17,961 nucleotides of DNA from Brachionus koreanus (Eukaryota > Rotifera > Eurotatoria > Ploima > Brachionidae), in NCBI GenBank assembly GCA_016987375.1, contig PJRA01000503.1:182785-200745 (forward strand), given 5' to 3'. Shown in pieces: positions 9,301-17,961 of this stretch. Position 1 is the stretch's first letter, and each line of letters starts with the position of its first letter. The notes beneath the pieces were generated by a model. The model worked only from the letters and a program-made list of their open reading frames with translations. It was not told the origin of the DNA and searched no databases. The position numbers and the translations under genes were made by a program.

Positions 9301-9654
9301 GGAAGCAAACGGCCCAGGGTATTGTTAATTAAATCAAAAACAGCTTAGGAGAATAGGAGTGTTAGAAGTTTAGGGTATATTGAAGAAAATCAGATTCAAA
9401 AATTCAAAAATGTACGTAATAAATTGACTTTATAGCTAATTTAAATTAATTATATTAATTATTTAATTAATTTTGCTCTAATATTTGTTTAATAGGAATA
9501 TTTAGAGGTAAAGAATGGCTAATGAATGTACAGAGAATACTACACTGTAGAAGATGGAGCCTTATTTAGAAAGGTGTTAGATAAACACAGTCTTAATTCA
9601 AGATTAATTATTAATAGTTTTGTTTTTTGGAGCAATTCAACAAAATTAAATTGA
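9301..9654 (+). pseudogene. Decayed retroelement fragment, possibly integrase zinc-binding region
   Basis: In a single plus-strand frame, 9301-9432 and 9496-9654 read as protein-like sequence broken by stops (TAG at 9346, TAG at 9430, TAA-TGA at 9520-9525) and by a 60-nt A/T-only interruption. The segment YYTVEDGALFRKVL followed by a Leu/Ile-rich strand resembles the start of the H2C2 zinc-binding region of Ty3/gypsy-type integrases, where a motif of the form YxxxDGxLYRK precedes a short beta strand. The preceding part has higher GC than its surroundings. No long terminal repeats or reverse transcriptase motifs were seen. This is motif-level recognition only; chance cannot be excluded. Confidence 0.35.
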
Positions 9655-10182
9655 AAAATATTGAGAGAAAATTAGGAATAAATTTAGGAAAAATTTTGTC
9701 TAAGACCAATTGATATATAATTTTAAGCTATATTTTCAAAAAAAAATTAAAAAGATTAATTTTAAAAAATTTTTGTAATATCTAAAATAAACATCTTTTA
9801 TTTTGTACATGAAAAAAAAATGTTTTATTTAGAAAAAAAAATTTAATCAGTATTTAAATGAATTAAAATCAAATAAATGCTAATGTGAGTAGTTTAAAAG
9901 AAGTATGAATGATTGCTTTCATTGATTTGCTACATTTGTTTCTTTGACTGAGAAGATTGAATATAATCTATAAGCGTGAATGCTCTAGTCAATAAAATAT
10001 TTTTTCTAATTGACTTGAATACATTCACACTGACAGTTATTATATTTAAGCTGAATTGAAATTGAACATTGCCATGCTTGTTGATTGTGTTTTTGTGATT
10101 TGTGACGTTTTTAAAAATTCGAAAATTAACAAATGACAAAAAAGAATTCAACTATTTATAGTATGTTTACTGATACCTTATT

Positions 10183-10432
10183 CGTACACAAAAATAACAA
10201 AACGATTCGTTTTGGTCGTTGCTTGAATCGTTCTTTGAATAACGAGAACAACAACAAATCTATATAGTAACAAAATATAAAACGAAACAAAATGAACAAT
10301 ATAAAGTTCACATTCCATTTTTTTTCGATTATGGATATTTGGTTTCGATTCGATGATCGTAAAATAGCCCCGCATTTTTCTCTATTTTATCCAATAATTT
10401 ACCTGTTTCGTGTTCGATTATTACCTGTGTCG
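10183..10432. other. CpG-dense patch in AT-rich DNA
   Basis: I count 15 CpG dinucleotides in about 250 bp, many in TTCG, ATCG or AACG contexts, several times what base composition would give. It includes a near-perfect palindrome at 10199-10215 (CAAAACGA, one base, TCGTTTTG) and a short direct repeat TTACCTGT-x2-CGT at about 10399 and 10421. No coding function is recognised. Confidence 0.45.
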
Positions 10433-10582
10433 TATTTTTTTAACCTTAAAATTAAGTCAAGCATAAACTTTGAATAAAATTAATGGACTCTAGACCTAGT
10501 TTTTCTAGTTAAGGTTATGCAAAGGTCAACTAGGCAAAACAATGTCAATAGTAGTCTTTACCTTTCTTTTACCTTAATAAAT

Positions 10583-10628
10583 TCGAAAATTAAAATGGCT
10601 GTGAATGACCCATTTTGTCAATTTTCGA
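10583..10628. repeat. Hairpin-forming inverted repeat
   Basis: TCGAAAATT-AAAATGG at 10583-10598 pairs with CCATTTT-gtc-AATTTTCGA at 10610-10628: 16 bp of stem with a 3-nt bulge and an 11-nt loop. It lies in non-coding sequence; its role is unknown. Confidence 0.6.
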
Positions 10629-11826
10629 TTTTAAATTTACCTAAAATCAGCGATTCTGTTCTGTAGCAATTACCACCTATTCTAAAGAAAGTAACTAGTG
10701 TATGGAAAAAAGTTTTGGTACTTTAAAAACGAACCGACTAAATATTTATATACTCAGTTAGTTAAGCGATTTGTGATGCGATAACTTGAACAAAATTTAT
10801 TATAGTTGTCATGGAATTACCTAGCTTTTCTCTAAAATAAGTTCTTATCTCTCTCTCTTTCAATATGTTGCTTATTAATTTAATTATTTTATCAAATTAT
10901 CACAATAAACTTTACAAAATGTTTGTTTAAAAATTTAAGTTTTAGTCAAAATCTAAAAAGTTTTAACCATTTCTAAAACTTAATTTTTTACTGCCTCAAA
11001 CTTGCTATGATTTAAAATGAAGATCTTAAATCCAATATTTATTATATCCTAAGCAATAAACAAAATTGTTTTTTGACAACAAATTTTTTTTCTAAATCAA
11101 AATTCTATGACCTAATAGCCGAGTCGAGTTTTTGGACTTAAATAGGATTTTTTTATTTTTAAATTTTATCTTTATAAAGGAGACCTTTTCAGTAATATTA
11201 ATTGTTTTATTTATTTTTGCGATTCAATATTTAAAGTTTTCTAGAATTCAATTGAATCCCATTCAAGCCAAATGACTAGACAAAAACATATTTTGAAATT
11301 CAAATTTCTAGAAATATATGCTTTAAAAAAAGAACTTTTATATTTGGATGCCATAAAATTTTTGCATTTTAAAATACTTAAACTTTTCAAAATTAGAAGT
11401 TCTTGTGGTTTTTCAAACTAGGTTTTTATTTTGTTTCTATTATCCCATCAAATTATAATATCTGAAAAATAAAATCTACTTAAAAACCAAAAAAAAACAA
11501 CTCAATAAACGTATCTAGACTTTTTAATTATAAGTGGTTAAATATTTGAAAAATAGCCCCAAAAATTTTTCAAAATTGAACAAAGACCTCAAAAGAAAGG
11601 GTTTCGTTTTCACTATCGACAATTAGATTTTTTTTGTTAACCTGAATTTTAATTAAGCTAAAAAATCAACCTTTTATAATTCATGATTTAAATTTTTTTT
11701 TTTTTTTGTTATTTTATCAATTAGGAGCTAAATATTTCAAATTAGGTTTCTTATTGCAAAGAGTTCCATTAAAGAGCCAAATTTTAATTAATTTCATTTT
11801 TAAAATAAAAAAACTATTATACAAAT

Positions 11827-11832
11827 TTTATT
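11827..11832 (-). terminator. Likely polyadenylation signal of the Ly6-like gene
   Basis: AATAAA on the minus strand, 55 nt past the stop codon at 11887. Confidence 0.45.
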
Positions 11833-11886
11833 CATTGATTTTAAATTTGTTAGTTAAAAATTAAAATTATTTACTATTAAAAATAA

Positions 11887-12304
11887 TTAATTAAAGACAT
11901 AATAGAAAAATATGCTAGTAAATGGTAAAATAGTTAATAATTCAAAAGTTGTTTTTGTAAATGTAATGCTTGAATTACATATATCTGTGGTACAACATTT
12001 AACTCGATTATTGTAACTATCACTTTCCACGCAAGATGCAGAACAACTTTTAAAAATCTTTGTCCAACCGAGACCATCTTCAGCTTCTTCTTTCTTTAAA
12101 ATAAAATTTATCATTTCATTCATACTATTCTAATAGTGACTTTCTTACTTTACAAAAAAACTCTCCAGCTTCACAAGTTTGAACATGTTGTCTTGTATTC
12201 ATATCAAATTTCCCGCAGCCATCACATACAAAGCATTTGAGGGCCTGAGCAGGATTTAGAATCAAACAAATAAATGCAATGAAAAAAAATTTAAAAAAAA
12301 ACAT
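11887..12304 (-). CDS. Ly6/uPAR three-finger domain protein, probably GPI-anchored
   Basis: Exons 12304-12149 and 12093-11887 on the minus strand join in phase 0 across a 55-nt GT-AG intron (donor GTAAGA), giving 120 residues. A signal peptide (MFFFKFFFIAFICLILNPAQA) is followed by LKCFVCDGC. The mature part has ten cysteines, at 24, 27, 30, 44, 51, 69, 73, 85, 86 and 91, ending in the hallmark CCTTDICN. That is the full five-disulphide Ly6/uPAR (LU) pattern. After the domain comes a short Ser/Thr spacer and a hydrophobic C-terminus (about 100-120), the layout of a GPI-anchor signal with attachment near Asn92-Ser94. Family members are cell-surface ligands or modulators of receptors and junctions; the partner here is unknown. 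An in-frame ATG at 12352 would add 16 residues, but a TATA box lies between it and 12304, favouring the inner start. Confidence 0.88.
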
Positions 12305-12339
12305 TTTCAATGATGGATTTTTTAAACATTTCCAACAAA

Positions 12340-12347
12340 TATTTATA
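12340..12347 (-). promoter_or_regulatory. TATA box of the Ly6-like gene
   Basis: TATAAATA on the minus strand, its downstream edge 36 nt from ATG 12304. Transcription starting about 30 nt downstream would leave a leader of only about a dozen bases, and would exclude the upstream ATG at 12352. Confidence 0.5.
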
Positions 12348-12849
12348 GTCATTCAGAATATCAAGGATCATCAAACAAGCTTATTCCATGTCAATTTCTC
12401 ATTTGAATAATCTAATTTAAATTTAAATTATTATTTTGTTTGTTATCTAAGTATACGTAGTATATTTTAGGTAAATTTAATCTGGGACCTAGGATTTAAG
12501 TAACTGGGTGTATTCTATAAGATAATTTTTTTTTACCTTTATTTTCCACAATAATTTGATTGAAGTAATTTTAATAAATTTACAATGTTTTTAAATTGAT
12601 TTAAATTGAATCAAATAAATAATATAAAAGATTTGCTGACTTGTAAATAAAATAATCTCGATCGTTTTTAATTATGATGATGTCAGAAAATGATGTCTAA
12701 AATACACTCAAAAAAAAAACATAAAACACCAAACTATAATTTTCACTATTTCTTAGTTATCGTGGATTTGAAACTGAATGGATTATTTTAATTTATCCAG
12801 GAAAAGTGTTTCAATTTACTGAAAAGAGGTAAATGGATAGCATTTTTCA

Positions 12850-13078
12850 ACACTAGAACGTCCGAGGAGTTTTTTAGACTGCTTTTTGAAAAATTTTAAC
12901 TTGAGTTTTAACACAAATAAATAAAATTTTAAAAAATTACTTTTATTAGCTAAAAATCTTGATTTTAATTATTTAGAAAATGAATAAGTTTTCAAAGAAA
13001 ATGTTTAATTTATCTCAATAACTTATTTTAAATCTTAATTTTAAATTTTTATGAGAAATCAGCCCGGTCTTCTAGTGT
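12850..13078. mobile_element. Short non-autonomous element with piggyBac-like ends
   Basis: The left end ACACTAGAACGTCCGAGGAG and the reverse complement of the right end, ACACTAGAAGACCGGGCTGA, share ACACTAGAA then a CCG core. The 229-bp interior is A/T-rich without an open frame. The right end abuts TTAA (13079-13082); the left end abuts TTCA (12846-12849), one base away from TTAA. Known piggyBac-like elements commonly have CACTAG- or CCCTAG-type termini and TTAA target duplications, which fits. The terminal similarity beyond the first 10 bases is imperfect, so this is an old or divergent copy. Confidence 0.5.
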
Positions 13079-13510
13079 TTAAATTTTTCTTGAATGTATA
13101 ATTTCAAATTTTAAAAAATTATTTAATTTATTGGTCTGATATATTTTGGCGTCAATTTTGAATTTATTTTTATGTTCTTCATTTAAGAGGATTCAAAAAA
13201 CGAAGTTAAAAAGAGCTTTAGTCAAATTTGAACAATTGAATATTGTTTGTAACCAAATTAGCCTCTTTTATCACAATTTTTTGTTTCTTTTCTCAATTTT
13301 CTAAGTTCAAAAACATTTACTTCAAGCCTAAACAAGTTAAAAAATATTATTGATAAAAAAATATCAAGGCTAAAGTTTAAAGATAATCTTAAAAACAACG
13401 AAAAAGTAACAAAGGGTGGTTGCGTGATGTAGAACCTGAAAATTTGGTGTAAATTCACCCATATCAAGGGTAAACGGTTTTTGAATAATATCAAAATTAT
13501 ATTTATAATT

Positions 13511-13516
13511 TTTATT
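13511..13516 (-). terminator. Likely polyadenylation signal of MRPL13
   Basis: AATAAA on the minus strand, 43 nt past the stop codon at 13559. Confidence 0.5.
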
Positions 13517-13558
13517 TGTACCATCAGTATTACAAAACAGTAAAATGGGGTTAAATAA

Positions 13559-14225
13559 TTAAATTATTTTAACTGTAGGATTCTGGTCAGCTTTTAAATC
13601 ATCAATAACAAATTCTTTCGGCCTTTAATTTTAATATTTAATTTGTTTAATTTAAATATAAAATAATTAAGTATTTACCATTCAAAAAGACGCGGAAAAT
13701 TTCGTATTTCTTCTTCTGTAAATTCAGTTAGCCTTTTAGGTGGGATCATTGAAGGCTCTATTTGATCAGTTATATTTTTTATTATGTCTTTAGGAATTTT
13801 CTGCAAAAAAAAATTAAATAAAAAACTTTTAATCAATTAAACTAAATTACATTGTCCGGAAATACTATTAGTCGACTTAATAAACTATTTCTATAAATTT
13901 TTGGAGGCATAGCGTTTTTTGTGCAATTTTTGATAATCCTAGTAGGGTCGTTTTCATGATACTCCCATGCAGGTGTATATGTTGCACCTTTAGCATAACC
14001 AGTATGATGAAAAAATCTATATGTTCTCCATAAGTCATCTTTCAATGCAATGTCCTTGCTATTAATTACTACTACATAATCTCCACAGTCACTTCCAACC
14101 GAATATATTGGTTTGTTTTTGCCTAATAAATATCTGGATAAAACTCTACCGGATATAATGGGATCTTGCCACTTTGCATCAAACAGATACCAAACGCGAG
14201 TAAATGTAGTCCATTGCTTTTTCAT
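13559..14225 (-). CDS. MRPL13: Mitochondrial large-subunit ribosomal protein uL13m
   Basis: Minus-strand exons 14225-13851, 13800-13679 and 13622-13559 (introns 50 and 56 nt) give 186 residues; human MRPL13 is about 178. The N-terminus MKKQWTTFTRVWYLFDAKWQ parallels QQWATFARIWYLLDGKMQ. Internal landmarks are KPIYSVGSDCGDYVVVIN, HHTGYAKG, ENDPTRIIKN (L13 signature region) and VFPDNKIPKDIIKN. The second and third exons supply PKRLTEFTEEEIRNFPRLF, matching PKRLDEYTQEEIDAFPRLW in the mitochondrial form and absent from bacterial L13. The protein binds 23S-type rRNA early in mitoribosome large-subunit assembly. ATG 14249 is in frame and would add eight residues (MIKINIFL); ATG 14225 is chosen by similarity. 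A short upstream exon, with acceptor at AAAAAG before CAATGG, is possible. It is head to head with UMP-CMP kinase. Confidence 0.93.
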
Positions 14226-14693
14226 CAAAAATATATTAATCTTTATCATAAATTCATTTTATTATTACTTTAACTCTATTGAAAGCCATTTTAGTGTAAC
14301 AAAAAATTTGAATCAATTATTCAGAGTTAAGTTTATAACTTTAGATTATAAAAAACATATAATTTTGGATTTTAAATTTCGATATTTTTGTTAACAAAAT
14401 GTTAGTTTGTTGTAAAAAAGCATTTTATTTTGTTAAGTTTGATTGAATTTTTTCAAAAAAAAATTTTTAAGTAAATGCTTGATTCAATGTATATTATTTT
14501 TCTAAATTTTTTCTTTGAAACAATTTTTTTCTTACAGAAAAAACACGTATTCAAAATTTTTAAGTTTCAGTCGAAGAGCTTTCGCCCTTTTCTTTTAAAA
14601 GTGTCTATTTTTTTTTGTTTTAAGAACGTTTGAGAAAATTTAAAAATTAATCTAATAAAAAATATACCAAGCATTCTAATTAACTCATTTAGA
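14226..14693. promoter_or_regulatory. Probable shared promoter region of MRPL13 and UMP-CMP kinase
   Basis: The 468 bp between the two divergent start codons contain no coding sequence that I can support and no clear TATA box, so a bidirectional housekeeping promoter is the simplest reading. A pyrimidine-rich tract with TTTCAG at about 14565-14570 could be an initiator or the 3' end of a 5'-UTR intron. The frame upstream of ATG 14694 stays open for some tens of bases, so a longer N-terminus cannot be fully ruled out. Confidence 0.4.
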
Positions 14694-15339
14694 ATGTCTT
14701 CATTATCATCATTCAAATTGCCTAAAGTAATATTTGTTTTGGGAGGACCAGGAGCTGGCAAAGGGACACAGTGTTTAAAAATTGTCGAGGTGAGAATTAA
14801 TTTTAAGATGAATTTAAAATACTTATTTGGTATCGAAGAACTTTGGTTACGTTCATTTATCAGCCGGAGAGCTACTTCGTGCCGAGCGACAAAGACCAGG
14901 ATCGAAAGTTGGTGAACAAATCGAGGATCATATCAGAAAAGGCACCATCGTTCCAGTAGAAATAACATGCTCACTTTTAGAAAATGCAATGAAAGAAAGC
15001 GGCAAAGAAACATTTTTGATTGATGGTTTTCCAAGAAACAAGGATAATTTGGATGGTTGGAATCGTCAAATGGGTGATAAAGCCGATGTAAAAGGTGTTT
15101 TGTTTTTTGAGTGTTCCGAACAAGTTTGTGTAAATCGATGTTTAGAACGAGGTAAGCAAAGTGGACGAAGTGATGATAATGAGGACACATTAAAAAAAAG
15201 AATAACAACTTATAATGAGTCAACTTTGCCAATAATTCAATATTTTGACCAAATGAAAATGGTTAAAAGAATTGACGCCTCCAAAACCGAAGAACAAGTC
15301 TATTCAGAAGTTGAAGCTGCCTTGAAAGAGATTAACTAG
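14694..15339 (+). CDS. CMPK1: UMP-CMP kinase
   Basis: Exons 14694-14789 and 14839-15339 join in phase 0 across a 49-nt GT-AG intron, giving 198 residues (human about 196). The enzyme phosphorylates UMP, CMP and dCMP with ATP to the diphosphates in cytosolic pyrimidine salvage. All core motifs are intact: P-loop GGPGAGKGT (17-25), NMP-binding HLSAGELLR (38-46), VPVEIT (71-76), FLIDGFPRNKDN (91-102) with the conserved Arg, and the short lid ERGKQSGRSDDN (135-146), whose Arg residues contact the phosphates. The short lid and SGRSDDN mark it as UMP-CMP kinase rather than adenylate kinase 1. No targeting peptide is seen, which favours the cytosolic form. The splice falls between IVE and NFGYVHL, just after the P-loop helix. 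A 14-bp tandem repeat begins four bases past the stop. Confidence 0.96.
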
Positions 15340-15342
15340 GAA

Positions 15343-15384
15343 TTTTTCATTATATGTTTTTCATTATATGCTTTTCATTACATA
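15343..15384. repeat. Three 14-bp tandem repeats just after the UMP-CMP kinase stop
   Basis: Two exact copies of TTTTTCATTATATG (15343-15356, 15357-15370) and a third with three changes (15371-15384). They fall in the expected 3' UTR. An AATAAA at 15568-15573 could be the polyadenylation signal, giving a 3' UTR of about 250 nt. Confidence 0.85.
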
Positions 15385-16297
15385 CCGACAATCCTTTAAT
15401 ACTATAATAATTTGAAAATAGATTCAGAATATTTAATTATTTATTTTTACTATATTTTATGTCATGTATTTTTAAAAATACATGTTTTGAGATCATATTT
15501 ATTAATTTTTAATATTAGAAAAATTTTAGCAAATTTTTGTCAAATATATTAAAACATTTCATGCTATAATAAAGGAATATTTTAAATAACAGTTTTATTT
15601 AATATAAATTCCATTTTAATTAATAAACGTAAAATTTTATAACTTAACATAATAATTATTAAAATACATAGATTTTAAAAAATTAAATCAAAATTTATTA
15701 TTCTAAAATTGAAATTTTTTTTTATTGAAGTCTTAAAAATAGTTTTATAAAATATTCTTTTTAAAACTCTTTTAACTACTTTTTTAATCAAAAACGATGT
15801 TGTTTTTGTTTTGAAAATTTAATTCTAAAATTAAGTTTTTTTTTGATTCTTAATTTTTTTCAAATTTTTAATATTATTATCACTAATTATCAAATTTAAA
15901 AATCTTTATTTCGGACCAAAATTTAGCCCATTTCGAAAACCGACCAAGAGCTTTAGTTAAAAATGATTTAAATCATTTACTTAATCAATTTTTCTAGTTT
16001 TGATTTTAATTAATTGAAAAACAATTTTCAATCTAATTTCTCTTTTATACAAATTTTTTATTAATTAATTTTTCTAGAAAGTGGAAAGTTATATCAGGCT
16101 AAAGAGAACTATATCCGCTTTGGATCTTTATACTCCTAGATTATTTTTTACATAAAAAATTAGTTATTTTATTTTTAAAATTTTTTGTTTAAAGTAGTAG
16201 TTTAATTATATGAAATTAAATAACATAAAAGCAAAATCCCATTTTTGAGTTTGTATATGAGTGATTTTAGAAAGCTTTTTAATGAATCACTTACAAA
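15385..16297. other. AT-rich intergenic stretch
   Basis: I see no gene. It contains a perfect 18-bp palindrome at 15961-15978 (AAATGATTTAAATCATTT) and a slightly less AT-rich patch at 16077-16130, open in two frames for about 20 codons each; neither is interpretable. Confidence 0.5.
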
Positions 16298-16431
16298 TTT
16301 TTTTTTTTTTTTTGACCCTTTTTTATCCTAGTGGATAATGGGGAGGAGCTCATCTCCTTTTCAAGTACCTTTTTGAGCAACAGCTCCGATCTGACACAGA
16401 GGCTACTGCATCGAGTTGATCATCTACACTG
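16298..16431 (-). mobile_element. 5'-truncated retroposon tail (LINE or SINE 3' end)
   Basis: On the minus strand a block of clearly higher GC (16431-16314) ends in a 16-base A tail (16313-16298). Just before the tail lies a stem-loop TATCC-ACTA-GGATA, then AAAAAAGGGTC. A 3' stem-loop followed by poly-A is typical of non-LTR retrotransposons and the SINEs that borrow their tails. One frame is open for 26 codons from 16430 (starting SVDDQLDAVASVSD) before a TGA, which may be the last codons of a LINE ORF. No tRNA-like promoter boxes and no convincing target-site duplication were seen. The 5' limit is a guess from composition. Confidence 0.6.
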
Positions 16432-17079
16432 AAAATTTTTTAAAATATGAAAATATTTTTTAAAATAATAAATTGAAATATGCGTTCCGTACTAAAGACA
16501 AATTATGAATATTTTTCAATTTTATTACAGATAGTTAAATAATATCAATAAATAGAATCAATCATAGCAAATACTCTTCAAATGTTTACGACATAATAAA
16601 TCCTCCTCAACAACAAAAATTTAAATTCAGCTTTATTTTATTATTTAATTAATTTCAGTTTTTAAACAGATGAAATTATTCATTATTTTTTAGATTTTAA
16701 TTGCAACTTATATTAATTTTTATCTAATATTGTTCAGTAAACGTTACTCTTTTTATGCTTAGAAACTTCCAAGTCGGAAAATGGTCGAAGTGGAACATCT
16801 TTTTTTTTAATTTTTAATTATATTATTTTCTTTTCTTTTTTCTTTCAAGTGAATTTTAAATAACTTATACAAAGTTTACATCACCCAAATTAAATCTTTG
16901 CAGTAATATGGTAAATATAAAAGGCTCTCTATGTATTTAAGCTTAGTTTATTGAATAAATATATTTTAATTAATTGAAAAAATTGCAAAGCTGATGTCAT
17001 ACACCGTTGTTTACAGCTTTATGTCTGTGAATTACTTTATATATATATCTTTTTTAAATGATTAAATGAATAAGAAGAA

Positions 17080-17345
17080 AAAAACGGTAGGAATGGTTTG
17101 GGCTGAGAGTCTAGATGCTAGTGTTGACGCTTTGGTTTTTAATTAGACCCCTCTCAGAATGTTTTTTGTTTCTAGTTCTTCTTCTTTGTCTTCTTTTGTC
17201 AATATGTCTTTCTTTTAGTGTCCCATACATTGCATAGTTCTTCTAACCAAGTATGTTCTAGAAAGCAGTCGTGCAAGGTTTCCGTTTGAATTCTCAATAG
17301 TGTGTTAGGATCCAAGAACATTGCGTAAAATTAGTTATGACAATT
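17080..17345. other. Composition anomaly, probably old mobile-element debris
   Basis: About 265 bp with visibly higher G+C than the flanks and runs of mixed codons in several frames, each broken by stops after 15-25 residues (for example CPIHCIVLLTKYVLESSR on the plus strand between TAG codons). The pattern is that of a degenerate coding insertion, but I recognise no domain. Confidence 0.3.
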
Positions 17346-17578
17346 AGGAGTTGAACAGGGAAAATATCCGAAATTGGTAATACTTTGGCGCTTAAAAATT
17401 AAATTTTACGTTCAAGATATTTCAATTTTCTGTTTCAATTAAAGATTATTAGAAAATAAAATGCAAATTTTTTGCAGAACTAAATTTGAGTGTGATTCAA
17501 ATTTGTATCAACTGATACAGTTTAGATATTTGGAAATTCAAATACCATTAAAAATATAATTCTTGAAAATTCTTTCTA

Positions 17579-17817
17579 TTTTAATAAATTAAAATCTACT
17601 AGAATAAAATATTTTTAAAAAAATCTTGCAAAAATGTGGACATATAGTTTGTTGTACCTTTTTTTATCTAAAATAAATAAAATAAAAATTTTAATTTCCC
17701 TTTTTTTTTGAAAATCAAATCAATAATCAATTATAATCTTATAGATATATTAAAAAATTATTCTATCTTTTTTTAATAAATTAAAATTTACTAAGACAAA
17801 AAATGTTTTAAAAAAAG
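17579..17817 (+). repeat. Pair of about 45-bp direct repeats, 192 bp apart
   Basis: The segments beginning at 17579 and 17771 both start TTTTAATAAATTAAAAT, continue with ACTA and end in a run of seven or more A, with about 40 of 46 positions alike. The sequence is A/T-rich, so part of the likeness may be low complexity. Confidence 0.45.
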
Positions 17818-17878
17818 GTTCAACAAACCACTTTATAACTTAATGTTATTTGAATTTCACAATATCTACAATTTTCAG

Positions 17879-17924
17879 AACGAATTTTAGATCCGAAAGA
17901 AAAAATGCAACGGTTGATGCATAA
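17879..17924 (+). CDS. Possible internal exon of a gene running off the right edge
   Basis: A good acceptor (ACAATTTTCAG, ending 17878) is followed by 46 nt that read RILDPKEKMQRLMH in one frame and then by AA|GTAAAT, a fair donor. With one base from an upstream exon the segment could begin ERILDP. The codons are mixed and the peptide looks protein-like, but no flanking exon was found to the left and the sequence ends 37 nt later. Product unknown. Confidence 0.3.
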
Positions 17925-17961
17925 GTAAATGGACAAAAGTTAAGTTAACTTGCCCGATCAT

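Larger units (their letters stand above)
8739..11886. other. Gene-poor stretch upstream of CIBAR
   Basis: About 3.1 kb with no intact gene that I can support. Open frames at 9030-9230 (+), 9930-10151 (-) and 10178-10375 (-) are of the length expected by chance in such AT-rich DNA and match no family known to me. Items listed separately: a retroelement relic at 9301-9654, a CpG-dense patch at 10183-10432 and a hairpin at 10583-10628. The CIBAR promoter should lie just right of 8738. Confidence 0.5.
12305..13558. other. Intergenic region between Ly6-like gene and MRPL13
   Basis: No gene is supported apart from the short mobile element at 12850-13078 and the TATA box at 12340. The 88-codon minus frame at 13258-13524 is Phe/Leu/Ile-rich, starts in the MRPL13 3' flank and has no relatives that I recognise; I treat it as chance. 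Confidence 0.5.
16432..17878. other. Gene-poor stretch with scattered repeat remnants
   Basis: No intact gene. A patch at 16757-16802 is less AT-rich; on the minus strand it reads DVPLRPFSDLEVSKHKK in one frame but is short and unplaced. A larger composition anomaly lies at 17080-17345, and direct repeats at 17579 and 17771 are listed separately. Confidence 0.45.

Noticed and set aside
9930..10375. Two minus-strand open frames of 73 and 65 codons
   Set aside because: A/T-driven composition, no recognisable domain, and the second lies across the CpG-dense patch with an equally open frame on the other strand.
13258..13524. 88-codon minus-strand open frame next to MRPL13
   Set aside because: Overlaps the MRPL13 3' flank including its likely AATAAA, is almost all Phe/Leu/Ile, and has no upstream exon; length is within chance for this composition.
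14113..14394. 93-codon plus-strand frame
   Set aside because: Antisense shadow of MRPL13 exon 1, running into non-coding DNA.
1..17961. tRNA, rRNA and CRISPR features
   Set aside because: I looked for B-box-like motifs, conserved rRNA blocks and regularly spaced repeats on both strands and saw none.

Overview
The window is nuclear DNA from an AT-rich animal. Genes are split by spliceosomal GT-AG introns, and 13 of the 16 introns I could place are only 45-56 nt long. The proteins are metazoan: ninjurin, the ciliary BAR protein CIBAR/FAM92, a Ly6/uPAR three-finger protein, mitochondrial ribosomal protein uL13m, UMP-CMP kinase and a secreted chitin-binding protein. Strong A+T bias, tiny introns and chitin-binding domains suit a small chitin-bearing invertebrate such as a monogonont rotifer or a mite. 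This is inference; the sequence alone does not settle the clade.

Layout, left to right. 1-85: dead fragment of a peritrophin-like gene, cut by the window edge. 1148-2492 (-): intact five-domain chitin-binding protein with a spliced signal-peptide exon. 4541-5288 (-): ninjurin, three exons. 6194-7115 (+): six-exon, 182-residue helical protein that I cannot name firmly (weakly dysbindin-like), divergent from ninjurin. 7291-8738 (-): five-exon CIBAR/FAM92, tail-to-tail with the previous gene. 8739-11886: long gene-poor stretch with a decayed retroelement relic, a CpG-dense patch and a hairpin. 11887-12304 (-): GPI-anchored Ly6-like protein with a TATA box close to its start. 12850-13078: short element with piggyBac-like ends. 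13559-14225 (-) and 14694-15339 (+): MRPL13 and UMP-CMP kinase, head to head across about 470 bp. 15340-17961: gene-poor, with a 5'-truncated retroposon tail, short repeats and possibly the first visible exon of a gene running off the right edge.

The genes do not form an operon or a single pathway; this is an ordinary compact animal neighbourhood. Most gene models here were assembled by joining exons by hand across consensus splice sites and checking reading phase, and four of them (CIBAR, ninjurin, uL13m, UMP-CMP kinase) align nearly collinearly with the known families as I remember them. I found no convincing undescribed multi-gene system. The best leads are the unnamed helical protein, the inverted repeat inside a CIBAR intron, the piggyBac-like short element and the decaying peritrophin paralogue.
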